The notes under the pieces are model-generated. The model searched no databases. It had not been told where the DNA came from and saw nothing but the letters and a program-made list of their open reading frames with translations. The position numbers and the translations under genes are program-made. Shown piece after piece: positions 5,426-11,442 of a DNA stretch of 11,442 nt. Within the stretch, counting starts at the first letter, position 1; each line of letters opens with the position of its first letter. This DNA comes from an uncultured Prevotellaceae bacterium (GTDB taxonomy: Bacteria; Bacteroidota; Bacteroidia; Bacteroidales; Bacteroidaceae), in assembly GCA_902477365.1 (NCBI GenBank), contig CABSGW010000064.1:1-11442 (forward strand), in the 5' to 3' direction.

Positions 5426-6493
5426 ATGGAACTAAATCTCACTCCATTAAACTTACCGGGTGTAGAGCCCACACGCCCGCTCGTCATAGCCGGCCCTTGC
5501 AGCGCCGAAACAGAGGAACAGGTGATGAACACCGCGAGCCAACTCAGTAAACAAGGTATCAAACTTTTCCGCGCAGGGATATGGAAGCCGCGCACCAAGC
5601 CGGGAGGATTCGAAGGTGTAGGCGTGGAAGGACTGCCATGGATGCAGCGGGTACAAAAAGAACTGGGCATGCTCATCTCGACCGAGGTGGCCACAGCCAA
5701 ACACGTGGAAGCGGCATTAGAGGCCGGCATGGATTTGTTGTGGATCGGCGCGCGTACCGTAGCAAACCCTTTTGCCGTGCAAGAAATTGCCGATGCACTG
5801 AAAGGCGCAGACGTTCCGGTATTGATCAAGAATCCGGTAAACCCTGATTTGGAATTGTGGATTGGTGCGCTGGAACGCATCAACGGTGCGGGTATCACAC
5901 GACTGGGAGTGATTCACCGTGGTTTCTCCTCCTACGACAAAAAACTCTACCGCAATCTCCCGATGTGGCATATTCCCATCGAGTTGCGTCGCCGCATTCC
6001 CAACCTTCCCATCATAGGCGACCCCAGCCACATCGGCGGCAAGCGGGAACTCATTGCCTCACTGTGCCAGCAGGCCATGGACCTGGGCTTTGACGGCCTC
6101 ATCGTCGAAAGCCACTGCAATCCTGATTGTGCTTGGAGCGACGCCTCGCAACAAGTAACCCCTGACGTGCTCGACTTCATCCTTGACCACATCATCATAC
6201 GGGAGTCTAAACAAACCACCGAAAGCCTGGATGCGCTGCGCCGGCAAATTGACGAATGCGACAACAGCATACTCGAACTGCTATCACGCCGCATGCGCAT
6301 CAGCCGCGAAATCGGGATATACAAGAAGGAACACAACATGACCGTCGTACAGACCGGTCGGTACAACGAGATATTAGACAAACGCGGTGCCCAAGGCGTG
6401 CTTTGCGGCATGAGTGCCGATTTTGTAAAGACCATCTTCGAAGCAATTCACGAAGAGAGCGTACATCAGCAAATTGATATTATAAACAAATAA
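5426..6493 (+). CDS. Bifunctional DAHP synthase (type I-beta) / chorismate mutase, 355 aa
   Basis: The N-terminal domain (about 1-255) condenses phosphoenolpyruvate and erythrose 4-phosphate into DAHP, the entry step of the shikimate pathway. It shows GPCSAE at 23-28, KPRTKPGGFEG at 54-64, DPSH at 199-202 and VESHCNPD at 227-234. C25, H202 and E228 match the usual metal ligands. The C-terminal domain (about 265-350) is an AroQ chorismate mutase: LDALRRQIDECDNSILELLS, then REIGIYKK and the Tyr variant of the PxRE-like segment QTGRYNEIL. Fusions of this order are known in Bacteroidetes (Porphyromonas, Prevotella), where prephenate feedback acts through the mutase domain. The start at 5426 is chosen over an in-frame ATG at 5375 that lies inside the aminotransferase. 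The mutase supplies prephenate to both pheA and tyrA of this operon. Confidence 0.95.
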   Translation: MELNLTPLNLPGVEPTRPLVIAGPCSAETEEQVMNTASQLSKQGIKLFRAGIWKPRTKPGGFEGVGVEGLPWMQRVQKELGMLISTEVATAKHVEAALEAGMDLLWIGARTVANPFAVQEIADALKGADVPVLIKNPVNPDLELWIGALERINGAGITRLGVIHRGFSSYDKKLYRNLPMWHIPIELRRRIPNLPIIGDPSHIGGKRELIASLCQQAMDLGFDGLIVESHCNPDCAWSDASQQVTPDVLDFILDHIIIRESKQTTESLDALRRQIDECDNSILELLSRRMRISREIGIYKKEHNMTVVQTGRYNEILDKRGAQGVLCGMSADFVKTIFEAIHEESVHQQIDIINK

Positions 6494-6512
6494 TTACCCA
6501 AACCGTAGTCTG

Positions 6513-7286
6513 ATGAGAATATTAATACTAGGTGCCGGAAAGATGGGCTCGTTCTTCGTTGACCTGCTTAGCTTTGAACACGAAACTGCTGTTTTTGACA
6601 TCGATCCCAAACGCCTGCGTTTCATGTACAATACGCAACGGTTCACGTCCATGGACGAAATAGACGCCTTTCGGCCTGAGTTGGTTATCAATGCCGTAAC
6701 ATTGAAATATACCCTTGATGTATTTCGCGACGTGACTCCACACCTTCCCCAGGATTGTATCCTGAGCGACATCTCGTCTGTAAAGACCGGCATTCAGGCG
6801 TATTACGAGCAGTGTGGTTTCCGTTACGTATCTACTCACCCCATGTTCGGCCCCACGTTTGCCAACCTGGGAGCACTGAGTACCGAAAACGCAATCATCA
6901 TTAGCGAAGGCGACTACATGGGACGCATCTTCTTCAAAGACCTGTATGCAAAACTGGGGCTGAACATACGCGAATATACCTTTGACGAACACGATGAAAC
7001 CGTGGCTTATTCATTGAGTATCCCCTTTGTTTCCACCTTTGTCTTTGCTGCTGTCATGAAGCATCAGGACGCTCCCGGTACAACGTTCAAGCGCCACATG
7101 GCCATCGCCAAAGGGGTGTTGAGCGAAGACGAATGCCTATTACGCGAAATATTGTTCAACCCGCGTACCAGCGGACAAGTTGCCAATATACGTACCGAGC
7201 TGAAAGAATTAATAGACATCATCGACCACAAAGACGAGTCGGGACTTACCACGTATTTAAACAAGATACGTTCTCACCTGAACTAA
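6513..7286 (+). CDS. tyrA: Prephenate dehydrogenase, 257 aa
   Basis: The enzyme oxidatively decarboxylates prephenate to 4-hydroxyphenylpyruvate for tyrosine synthesis. An N-terminal Rossmann fold has GAGKMG at 7-12 and an acidic end of the second strand (VFDID, 27-31), suggesting NAD+ preference. The family motifs SDISSVKTG (85-93) and STHPMFGP (107-114, with the conserved H109) follow. EHDETVAYSLSIPF (159-172) lies in the helical dimerisation domain. It is short for the family and has no ACT or chorismate mutase domain, so regulation probably falls on the leader and the DAHP synthase-mutase. It starts 19 bases after its upstream neighbour and is the last gene of the operon, ending just before a hairpin terminator. 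An arogenate-using activity cannot be excluded from sequence. Confidence 0.93.
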   Translation: MRILILGAGKMGSFFVDLLSFEHETAVFDIDPKRLRFMYNTQRFTSMDEIDAFRPELVINAVTLKYTLDVFRDVTPHLPQDCILSDISSVKTGIQAYYEQCGFRYVSTHPMFGPTFANLGALSTENAIIISEGDYMGRIFFKDLYAKLGLNIREYTFDEHDETVAYSLSIPFVSTFVFAAVMKHQDAPGTTFKRHMAIAKGVLSEDECLLREILFNPRTSGQVANIRTELKELIDIIDHKDESGLTTYLNKIRSHLN

Positions 7287-7303
7287 CCGTCTACATTGTA
7301 TCG

Positions 7304-7349
7304 AAAAGGTTCCCGAATGCACCATGCGTGTTGTATTCGAGAACCTTTT
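7304..7349. terminator. Bidirectional terminator between tyrA and the permease gene
   Basis: AAAAGGTTC (7304-7312) pairs with GAACCTTTT (7341-7349). After one mismatch, CGAAT (7314-7318) pairs with ATTCG (7335-7339). On the plus strand it continues TATTTAT after the T-run; on the minus strand the distal arm ends in CCTTTTCG. It serves the convergent ends of the aromatic operon and the importer operon. Confidence 0.82.
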
Positions 7350-7372
7350 TATTTATCCTGCCATCTGCCACC

Positions 7373-8407
7373 TCACAAGAAAGTACGGTCGCCGCGTTGC
7401 CTGAATAAAATATAGAGTACCACCGGAACGCCCCACAAAGGAGTAACCACATTCAAAGGAATAAGCGTACCGTCAGAGGGAAGCGTACAAATAAGGTTAC
7501 ACGCCAAAGCCGTTACACCGCCACATACCAGCGTAAGCGGCAACAATACACGATGGTTGGCCGTACCCGCGAACAGACGTGCCAAATGAGGCACTGCCAA
7601 ACCCAAAAAAGAGATGGGCCCACAGAAAGCCGTGGTGACAGCTGACAACACACCCGTAACAACCAGCAACAAAACACGTGTACGCTGTACATTTACACCC
7701 AGATTCACCGCATAATGCTCGCCCAACAGTAAGGCATTCAGCGGCTTTATCAAAGCCATGGATACTCCTAAAGCCAACACACAAACCAGCACAAAAGCCG
7801 GCAACTGAGCCATCGACACGCCACCGAAATTGCCCAATCCCCACATGATATAAGAACGGACTCCCTCAGCGGTAGCCACATAGTTCAGTAAAGAAATGGC
7901 AGCAGCGGTTATATAACTGATCAGAATACCCGCGATCAACAGCATCAGGTTACTTTTGAGTACCGAAGCACAGAGCAGTAACACAAGAATCACCAAAGCT
8001 GCTCCCAGGAAAGCCGAAAAGACAACCAATAAAAAGCCTGACAAGGAAAAAGTCGCCGTCACAACGCTACCGCCAAACAGCAACATGGCTACCGCAACAC
8101 CCAATCCTGCACCGGCATTCACACCCAAGATGGAAGGGTCGGCCAGCGGATTGGCAAAAACTGTCTGCAACAGCAAACCGGCCACAGCCAGCGAAGCACC
8201 GCAAAGCAAAGCGGTTACAGCTTGCGGGAGGCGGGACTGAAGAACGATGAAAGCCCAGCCGGCATCAGCATCCGAAGCACCCGAAAGCGCACGGAATACT
8301 TCGGCTGCAGGAATAGACACCGAACCCAAAAACAAATTCGCCACAAACAAAACAACCAACAGCAATGTAGCGAAACAGCACCACATCAAGGGACGCTTTC
8401 CACTCAT
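7373..8407 (-). CDS. FecCD/BtuC-type ABC importer permease, 344 aa
   Basis: An inner-membrane permease of the iron-siderophore/heme/cobalamin importer family; members have about ten membrane helices and work as dimers. Hydrophobic segments fill most of the sequence. Family motifs in order are SRLPQAVTALLCGASLAVAG (58-77), NPLADPSILGVNAGA (86-100), LNALLLGEHYAVNLGV (223-238), GPISFLGLAVPHLAR (263-277) and VVTPLWGVPVVLYIL (320-334). The start overlaps the stop of the binding-protein gene as ATGA, so the two are translationally coupled. No ATP-binding subunit follows; the gene ends at the shared terminator. The ATPase must therefore be encoded elsewhere or be shared with another importer. Substrate cannot be told from sequence. 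Confidence 0.93.
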   Translation of the reverse strand: MSGKRPLMWCCFATLLLVVLFVANLFLGSVSIPAAEVFRALSGASDADAGWAFIVLQSRLPQAVTALLCGASLAVAGLLLQTVFANPLADPSILGVNAGAGLGVAVAMLLFGGSVVTATFSLSGFLLVVFSAFLGAALVILVLLLCASVLKSNLMLLIAGILISYITAAAISLLNYVATAEGVRSYIMWGLGNFGGVSMAQLPAFVLVCVLALGVSMALIKPLNALLLGEHYAVNLGVNVQRTRVLLLVVTGVLSAVTTAFCGPISFLGLAVPHLARLFAGTANHRVLLPLTLVCGGVTALACNLICTLPSDGTLIPLNVVTPLWGVPVVLYILFRQRGDRTFL

Positions 8408-9552
8408 GGCTCAAGAGGAGTGAAATAGCGCAACGCCGCATCCGGTAAAACCGTCGGATGCAAAATAGCCACTAAGTCGCTTAACAACAGATCCGGGCTG
8501 AAAGGTTCTTCCTCATAAAAAGGAACACACATCGTATTACAGCCATATATTTTCTGTTCGCGCCAAGGCTTAAAACCGGCATAGGGCGCATAGTCAGCCT
8601 TCAGCTGTTTATAAGTAAGAGGCTCTCGCTGCCCGTATTTGATGATCCACACATCCGCATCGCGGGCAATACGATAAACCGTCTCAAAGGAGAGGCTGAC
8701 CGAACCAGACTGAGCATAATCCGAAAAGGCATAACGCGCTCCGGCGTCGGCATAAAGCCGCCCCAACGTACTCTGCCCGCCCGGCACATACCACGCAGCA
8801 CCGTCACGGCGATCGGCCATCAACAAAGGCCGTTCAGTCGCTCCCTCTGCCAACCTGCAAAGATTCCGGTAACGTTGTTCTATCGCAGCAAACAGCGAGT
8901 CGGCCCGCTCGCCGCACCCCAGCAAGCGACCATAAAAACGCATCCACTCGGCACGTCCAAGCGCCGAACGCTCCATATAGTCGGCACACTCTACCAACGG
9001 CAATCCGATGCGGTCCAACTGACCGTATCCTCCGCTGTTTTCGAACGGAGACACCCAGATGGCCTCGGGGCGGAAACGCAGTAAAAGTTCCACATTAGGT
9101 GACATGGACGATCCCATATCGACGACCTCTCCTTGTTCGATGCTGTTACGCACCACACTGTCCACCACATAATCCGTATCACAAATACCACTCAAACAGG
9201 ATAAAACACCCAACCGCTTCATCAGTCCGGCATGGACAGACGACAACGTCACCACCTGCTGCAACGGCACACGCAACACCGTACCCGAAGGCAACCCCTC
9301 GGGCAATGAATCCGCACGCGGAACCAACAAATAGGTATGTAACAAACGCGTAGAGTCCCAAGGATCGGACACGACAACCTTTTCATAGGCACCACAGTCG
9401 TACATACGAATCAAACCGGCATGGCGAAACGGTATTTCCACTCCCACAGAGTCGGTTGCAGTACGCTTTGTACCCGAGCCACACCCCGAAATGCCCAAAC
9501 TCATTACCAGCAGAAGCAACACGCCCCATCCGGCCCATACAGACTGTCTCAT
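8404..9552 (-). CDS. Substrate-binding lipoprotein of a siderophore/heme/cobalamin-type ABC importer, 382 aa
   Basis: A TroA/BtuF-like helical-backbone binding protein. The N-terminus has a hydrophobic signal and lipobox I-S-G-C with the acylated Cys at residue 24, so it should be anchored in the cell envelope facing the periplasm. The segment SPNVELLLRFRPEAIW (151-166) is the typical family motif (position of E...lkPDlVi). LGRAEWMRFYGRLLG (198-212) fits the connecting helix, and the C-terminal ILHPTVLPDAALRYF (363-377) is typical of Bacteroidetes members. It delivers its ligand to the FecCD-type permease whose start codon overlaps its stop. Ligand is unknown: ferric siderophore, heme and cobalamin are all possible. 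A -7 promoter box lies 24 bases upstream of the ATG at 9552. No cobalamin riboswitch or Fur-like dyad was recognised upstream. Confidence 0.88.
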   Translation of the reverse strand: MRQSVWAGWGVLLLLVMSLGISGCGSGTKRTATDSVGVEIPFRHAGLIRMYDCGAYEKVVVSDPWDSTRLLHTYLLVPRADSLPEGLPSGTVLRVPLQQVVTLSSVHAGLMKRLGVLSCLSGICDTDYVVDSVVRNSIEQGEVVDMGSSMSPNVELLLRFRPEAIWVSPFENSGGYGQLDRIGLPLVECADYMERSALGRAEWMRFYGRLLGCGERADSLFAAIEQRYRNLCRLAEGATERPLLMADRRDGAAWYVPGGQSTLGRLYADAGARYAFSDYAQSGSVSLSFETVYRIARDADVWIIKYGQREPLTYKQLKADYAPYAGFKPWREQKIYGCNTMCVPFYEEEPFSPDLLLSDLVAILHPTVLPDAALRYFTPLEP

Positions 9553-9575
9553 AGCTTTTTTCTTTGATCCGTCAG

Positions 9576-9583
9576 CAAAGATA
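9576..9583 (-). promoter_or_regulatory. Promoter -7 box TATCTTTG of the importer operon
   Basis: Minus-strand TATCTTTG fits TAnnTTTG exactly. A TTTTG (9604-9600, minus strand) lies upstream at 16 bases spacing, somewhat shorter than usual for a -33. The start would fall near 9569, leaving a leader of under 20 bases before the ATG at 9552. Confidence 0.6.
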
Positions 9584-9636
9584 AAGCTTTTAAATGACTC
9601 AAAACCGCTTTCTTAAGAGGAATATCTCCTTAAAAC

Positions 9637-9670
9637 AACTTGGAGGAAACCTCGCGGCCTCCTCCAAGTT
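9637..9670 (-). terminator. Terminator of the sigma/anti-sigma/DUF4252 operon
   Basis: AACTTGGAGGA (9637-9647) and TCCTCCAAGTT (9660-9670) form a perfect 11-bp stem around a 12-base loop. Read on the minus strand it is followed by GTTTTAA, placing a short T-run after the stem about 80 bases beyond the DUF4252 stop codon. A weak 6-bp hairpin (9708-9723, GAAACT / AGTTTC) lies between. The rest of the gap 9553-9750 holds only the importer promoter. Confidence 0.65.
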
Positions 9671-9750
9671 ATCATCCATTACAGTAATTTAAAAGAATGA
9701 GAGAATTGAAACTTCCCAGTTTCCATTTACAGTTTGTTTTAATATGCAAT

Positions 9751-10293
9751 TTAGTTCTCTTGTTTCTCCGTTTTATTTAGTTTCATAAGCTTTCTCATAA
9801 ACCGCTCGTCCATCTCGCCGGTCAAGTCCACCAGTTCGAACTTTTGCGTATTCGTCAGCGAAATCAGTACCAGTTCCACAAACGCCTCTCCCCTGCGACG
9901 CACCCAGATATGCACCAAACGCTCTTGCGACAACGTATCGGCCTGATAGGGCGAAAAACGGTTTGCATTCCGTCTCAACAAGCCCACAGCCTGATGGTAA
10001 TAATCAGCTCCCCCGTTGTCCAAAGTGATCATACGCATGCTTTTCACATGGCCGAACAACTTGGCCGCGGCATCCTTACCGCTCTTTCCGCCCTTTGCAT
10101 AACGTGTCATCGTTTCTATCATGCGGGGACTAACCGTCACATATTCCAACGGTTCGCCTTTGCTTCCCAGTTCGTGCATGTATCGTTCTGCAAAATCGGC
10201 ATTGGCACTTACATTATCGCCTGCCCATAAGGTCTGAAGGCCAGCCAGCCAACCGCAACAAATCAAGAGCAAACAACGTACACAACACTTCAT
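9751..10293 (-). CDS. Secreted DUF4252 domain protein, 180 aa
   Basis: A protein of unknown function found in Bacteroidetes, often beside an ECF sigma and anti-sigma pair. The N-terminus is a signal peptide, unusually rich in Cys (five in the first 13 residues), with probable cleavage at TLWA|GD and no lipobox, so it should be periplasmic or secreted. The mature part fits DUF4252: DFAERYMHE, EYVTVSPRMIETMTRYA, KSMRMITLDN (84-93), then VELVLISLT (139-147) and LVDLTGEMDERFM (154-166). The ATG at 10293 shares one base with the upstream stop (TGATG); a GTG at 10296 is the alternative. Context suggests a target or sensor partner of the sigma system. That is inference only. Confidence 0.82.
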   Translation of the reverse strand: MKCCVRCLLLICCGWLAGLQTLWAGDNVSANADFAERYMHELGSKGEPLEYVTVSPRMIETMTRYAKGGKSGKDAAAKLFGHVKSMRMITLDNGGADYYHQAVGLLRRNANRFSPYQADTLSQERLVHIWVRRRGEAFVELVLISLTNTQKFELVDLTGEMDERFMRKLMKLNKTEKQEN

Positions 10294-10814
10294 CACTCCG
10301 TCAATTTTGTACCCACCGTTTGTTGCAACGCCTGCAAACTATCGGCCGCCATCGTGGCACGCAACCCTTCCGATATACGCTCCAGTGCCGAAGAAGCCTC
10401 TTCCAGCGCAACCTGAGGATCATTATAAGTATCACTATACGTTGCGTAATTGTAATCGGCCACGGCCGCACTGTCTTCGCCCTGAATGGCATGCTGTATG
10501 GCTGTACCCAATGTCAGCAAAATGGCCACGACAGCCGCTGCCTTGTACAAAGGCCGCAGACGGCTGGACCACGAAATGGTGCGGGCCTTTACAGACTGAC
10601 GCTCCACACGTGCCAACAGACGGGTATCAAAATCGTCACCCAAAGCTACCGTTTCGGCACATGCCTGCTGGTAAACGAACAAATCCCGGTAACGCATCAG
10701 GTGTTCCGGCAAATCCGTTTGCCGGAAGAACGTGCGCAACAGCTCTTCCTCGGCCGTCGATGTCTCGCAGTTCCAATAGCGTTCCAATAATTGTTCGATA
10801 TATTTATAGTCCAT
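10293..10814 (-). CDS. Single-pass membrane protein, probable anti-sigma factor, 173 aa
   Basis: The cytoplasmic N-terminal part (about 1-88) has the short helical pattern YIEQLLERYWNCETSTAEEELLR seen in Bacteroidetes proteins encoded next to ECF sigma factors (described here by residues 5-27: W14, C16, E17 and the acidic run E22-E24). One hydrophobic segment (about 89-107, AAAVVAILLTLGTAI) precedes a periplasmic tail of about 65 residues rich in Ala, Tyr and acidic residues. This topology, plus its position directly after the sigma gene with an 11-base overlap, supports an anti-sigma role: holding the sigma factor at the membrane until an envelope signal arrives. No zinc-binding HxxxCxxC motif is present, so it is not a classical ZAS anti-sigma. 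The function is inferred. Confidence 0.72.
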   Translation of the reverse strand: MDYKYIEQLLERYWNCETSTAEEELLRTFFRQTDLPEHLMRYRDLFVYQQACAETVALGDDFDTRLLARVERQSVKARTISWSSRLRPLYKAAAVVAILLTLGTAIQHAIQGEDSAAVADYNYATYSDTYNDPQVALEEASSALERISEGLRATMAADSLQALQQTVGTKLTE

Positions 10815-11316
10815 AATTATCTATTTTTTCATAAGCCGCGCGCAACTGTTGCCTGGCCCTGTATAAAACAATTTTCACCTGCTCCTCGCTCCATCCCAAG
10901 ATGCCGGCTATCTCCCGGTAACTATGCCCCTCTACATCGCGCAACTGCATCACAGTGCGTTGTTTCTCAGGCAATGCGTCAAACAGCCTGTGCACCCGTT
11001 GCAACCGGTCTTCCCGGTCCAAACTCTCAAAAGGCGTAAACGCCGTATCGGGAGCATCCATAGCCAATACATCCAGCGACTCGCTCTTCGAAACCTTGCA
11101 TTCGCTCCTGTCCAAGGCTAAATTGCGGCAGATCGTCATGCTAAAAGCCTCGATAGACTGTATTCCGGCAAGCGACTCGCGTTTATCCCACACACGGATC
11201 AGGGTTTCCTGCACTACGTCCTCAGCCTCGGCCGTATCGAGTGTGATACGGAGCGCCAACCGATAGAGTTTATTCTTCAGCGGCAGTACATCGTCTCGAA
11301 AACTGAGTTCTTTCAT
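10804..11316 (-). CDS. ECF-type RNA polymerase sigma factor, 170 aa
   Basis: An extracytoplasmic-function sigma-70 family protein with only regions 2 and 4. Region 2 (about 14-75) includes LYRLALRIT and the core-binding stretch AEDVVQETLIRVWDKRESL. Region 4 (about 104-158) includes LPEKQRTVMQLRDVEGHSYR and the helix-turn-helix EIAGILGWSEEQVKIVLYRAR, which reads the -35 element. The start at 11316 (MKELSFRDDV) is where family similarity begins; an in-frame ATG at 11379 would add 21 unrelated residues and cross a candidate promoter. It heads a three-gene operon with overlaps of 11 and about 1-4 bases. Expression may be self-driven from the TGTAAC-N16-CGTCTT sequence just upstream. Confidence 0.93.
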   Translation of the reverse strand: MKELSFRDDVLPLKNKLYRLALRITLDTAEAEDVVQETLIRVWDKRESLAGIQSIEAFSMTICRNLALDRSECKVSKSESLDVLAMDAPDTAFTPFESLDREDRLQRVHRLFDALPEKQRTVMQLRDVEGHSYREIAGILGWSEEQVKIVLYRARQQLRAAYEKIDNYGL

Positions 11317-11330
11317 TGCTCTACATAAAG

Positions 11331-11358
11331 AAGACGGGTGGGCAACTGGAAAGTTACA
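11331..11358 (-). promoter_or_regulatory. Candidate ECF-type autoregulatory promoter
   Basis: On the minus strand TGTAAC (11358-11353) is followed after exactly 16 bases by CGTCTT (11336-11331). AAC in the -35 and CGT in the -10 with about 16 bases between them is the general form of ECF sigma promoters (for example Bacillus sigma-W and sigma-X). It ends 14 bases before the sigma gene's ATG. No TAnnTTTG box is present here. This fits autoregulation but is a single motif match. Confidence 0.45.
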
Positions 11359-11408
11359 GACCGTCCTCGTTTTTAACATTTATTACACATCCTTCTTCTG
11401 CAAAAGTC

Positions 11409-11438
11409 CTGGGCATCTCGTTGCAACGAGATGCCCAG
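11409..11438. repeat. Perfect 30-bp palindrome at right edge (probable minus-strand terminator)
   Basis: CTGGGCATCTCGTTG (11409-11423) is immediately followed by its exact reverse complement (11424-11438). On the minus strand the hairpin is followed by GACTTTTGC, so it may terminate a gene entering from the right. Its CTGGGCA / TGCCCAG ends match the core of the inverted repeat at 969-1010. The window ends 4 bases after it. Confidence 0.75.
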
Positions 11439-11442
11439 TCTC

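Noticed and set aside
9553..9750. Cobalamin riboswitch or Fur box upstream of the importer genes
   Set aside because: No recognisable B12-box-like sequence and no extended Fur-like dyad. The predicted transcript leader is under 20 bases, too short for a riboswitch.
11317..11379. Sigma factor start at the upstream ATG (191 aa form)
   Set aside because: The additional 21 residues lack sigma-family similarity and would include the candidate ECF promoter.
1..11442. CRISPR arrays, tRNA or rRNA genes, insertion sequences or prophage genes
   Set aside because: No regularly spaced repeats, cloverleaf sequences, transposase or phage-type proteins were seen anywhere in the window.

Overview
The window looks like chromosomal DNA from a Bacteroidales bacterium (Bacteroidaceae-like). 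The protein sequences resemble Bacteroides/Phocaeicola orthologues. Several genes are preceded by the Bacteroidetes-type -7 promoter box TAnnTTTG. Ribosome-binding sites are A-rich rather than Shine-Dalgarno. An ECF sigma / membrane anti-sigma / DUF4252 cluster and a DAHP synthase-chorismate mutase fusion also fit this group. The genus cannot be fixed from this sequence alone.

Layout, left to right. (1) 1-780, minus strand: the 5' part of pnp (polynucleotide phosphorylase), running off the left edge. (2) 781-1163: a divergent intergenic region with a pnp promoter, a small GC-rich hairpin, a perfect 16-bp inverted repeat and a promoter-like box directly in front of the next gene. (3) 1164-3095, plus strand: an AlkD-type DNA glycosylase with its catalytic residues, then a secreted, shortened protein related to glycoside hydrolase family 127 that has lost the cysteine active site. 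(4) 3096-7286, plus strand: the aromatic amino acid operon, made of prephenate dehydratase, an aminotransferase, DAHP synthase fused to chorismate mutase, and prephenate dehydrogenase. (5) 7304-7349: a hairpin terminator between convergent genes. (6) 7373-9552, minus strand: a binding-protein lipoprotein and FecCD-type permease of a siderophore/heme/cobalamin-type importer, with no ATPase gene. (7) 9637-9670: a terminator. (8) 9751-11316, minus strand: a tightly packed operon of ECF sigma factor, single-pass anti-sigma-like protein and secreted DUF4252 protein. (9) The right edge carries a perfect 30-bp palindrome.

The most notable element is the leader of the aromatic operon. Between a well-formed promoter and pheA lies a 33-codon peptide, too short for routine gene calling, with nine Phe/Tyr codons in a stretch of twelve. 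It is followed by an intrinsic terminator (11-bp stem plus T-rich tail). A segment inside the peptide gene can pair over 8 bp with the left arm of that terminator. This is the arrangement of a ribosome-mediated transcription attenuator. It would sense charged tRNA-Phe and tRNA-Tyr together and control the operon that makes both amino acids.

The four operon enzymes form a closed module. DAHP synthase admits carbon to the shikimate pathway, its fused chorismate mutase makes prephenate, PheA and TyrA divide prephenate between the Phe and Tyr branches, and the aminotransferase probably completes one or both products. The pheA promoter also carries an imperfect dyad across its -7 box, so initiation may be controlled as well as termination.
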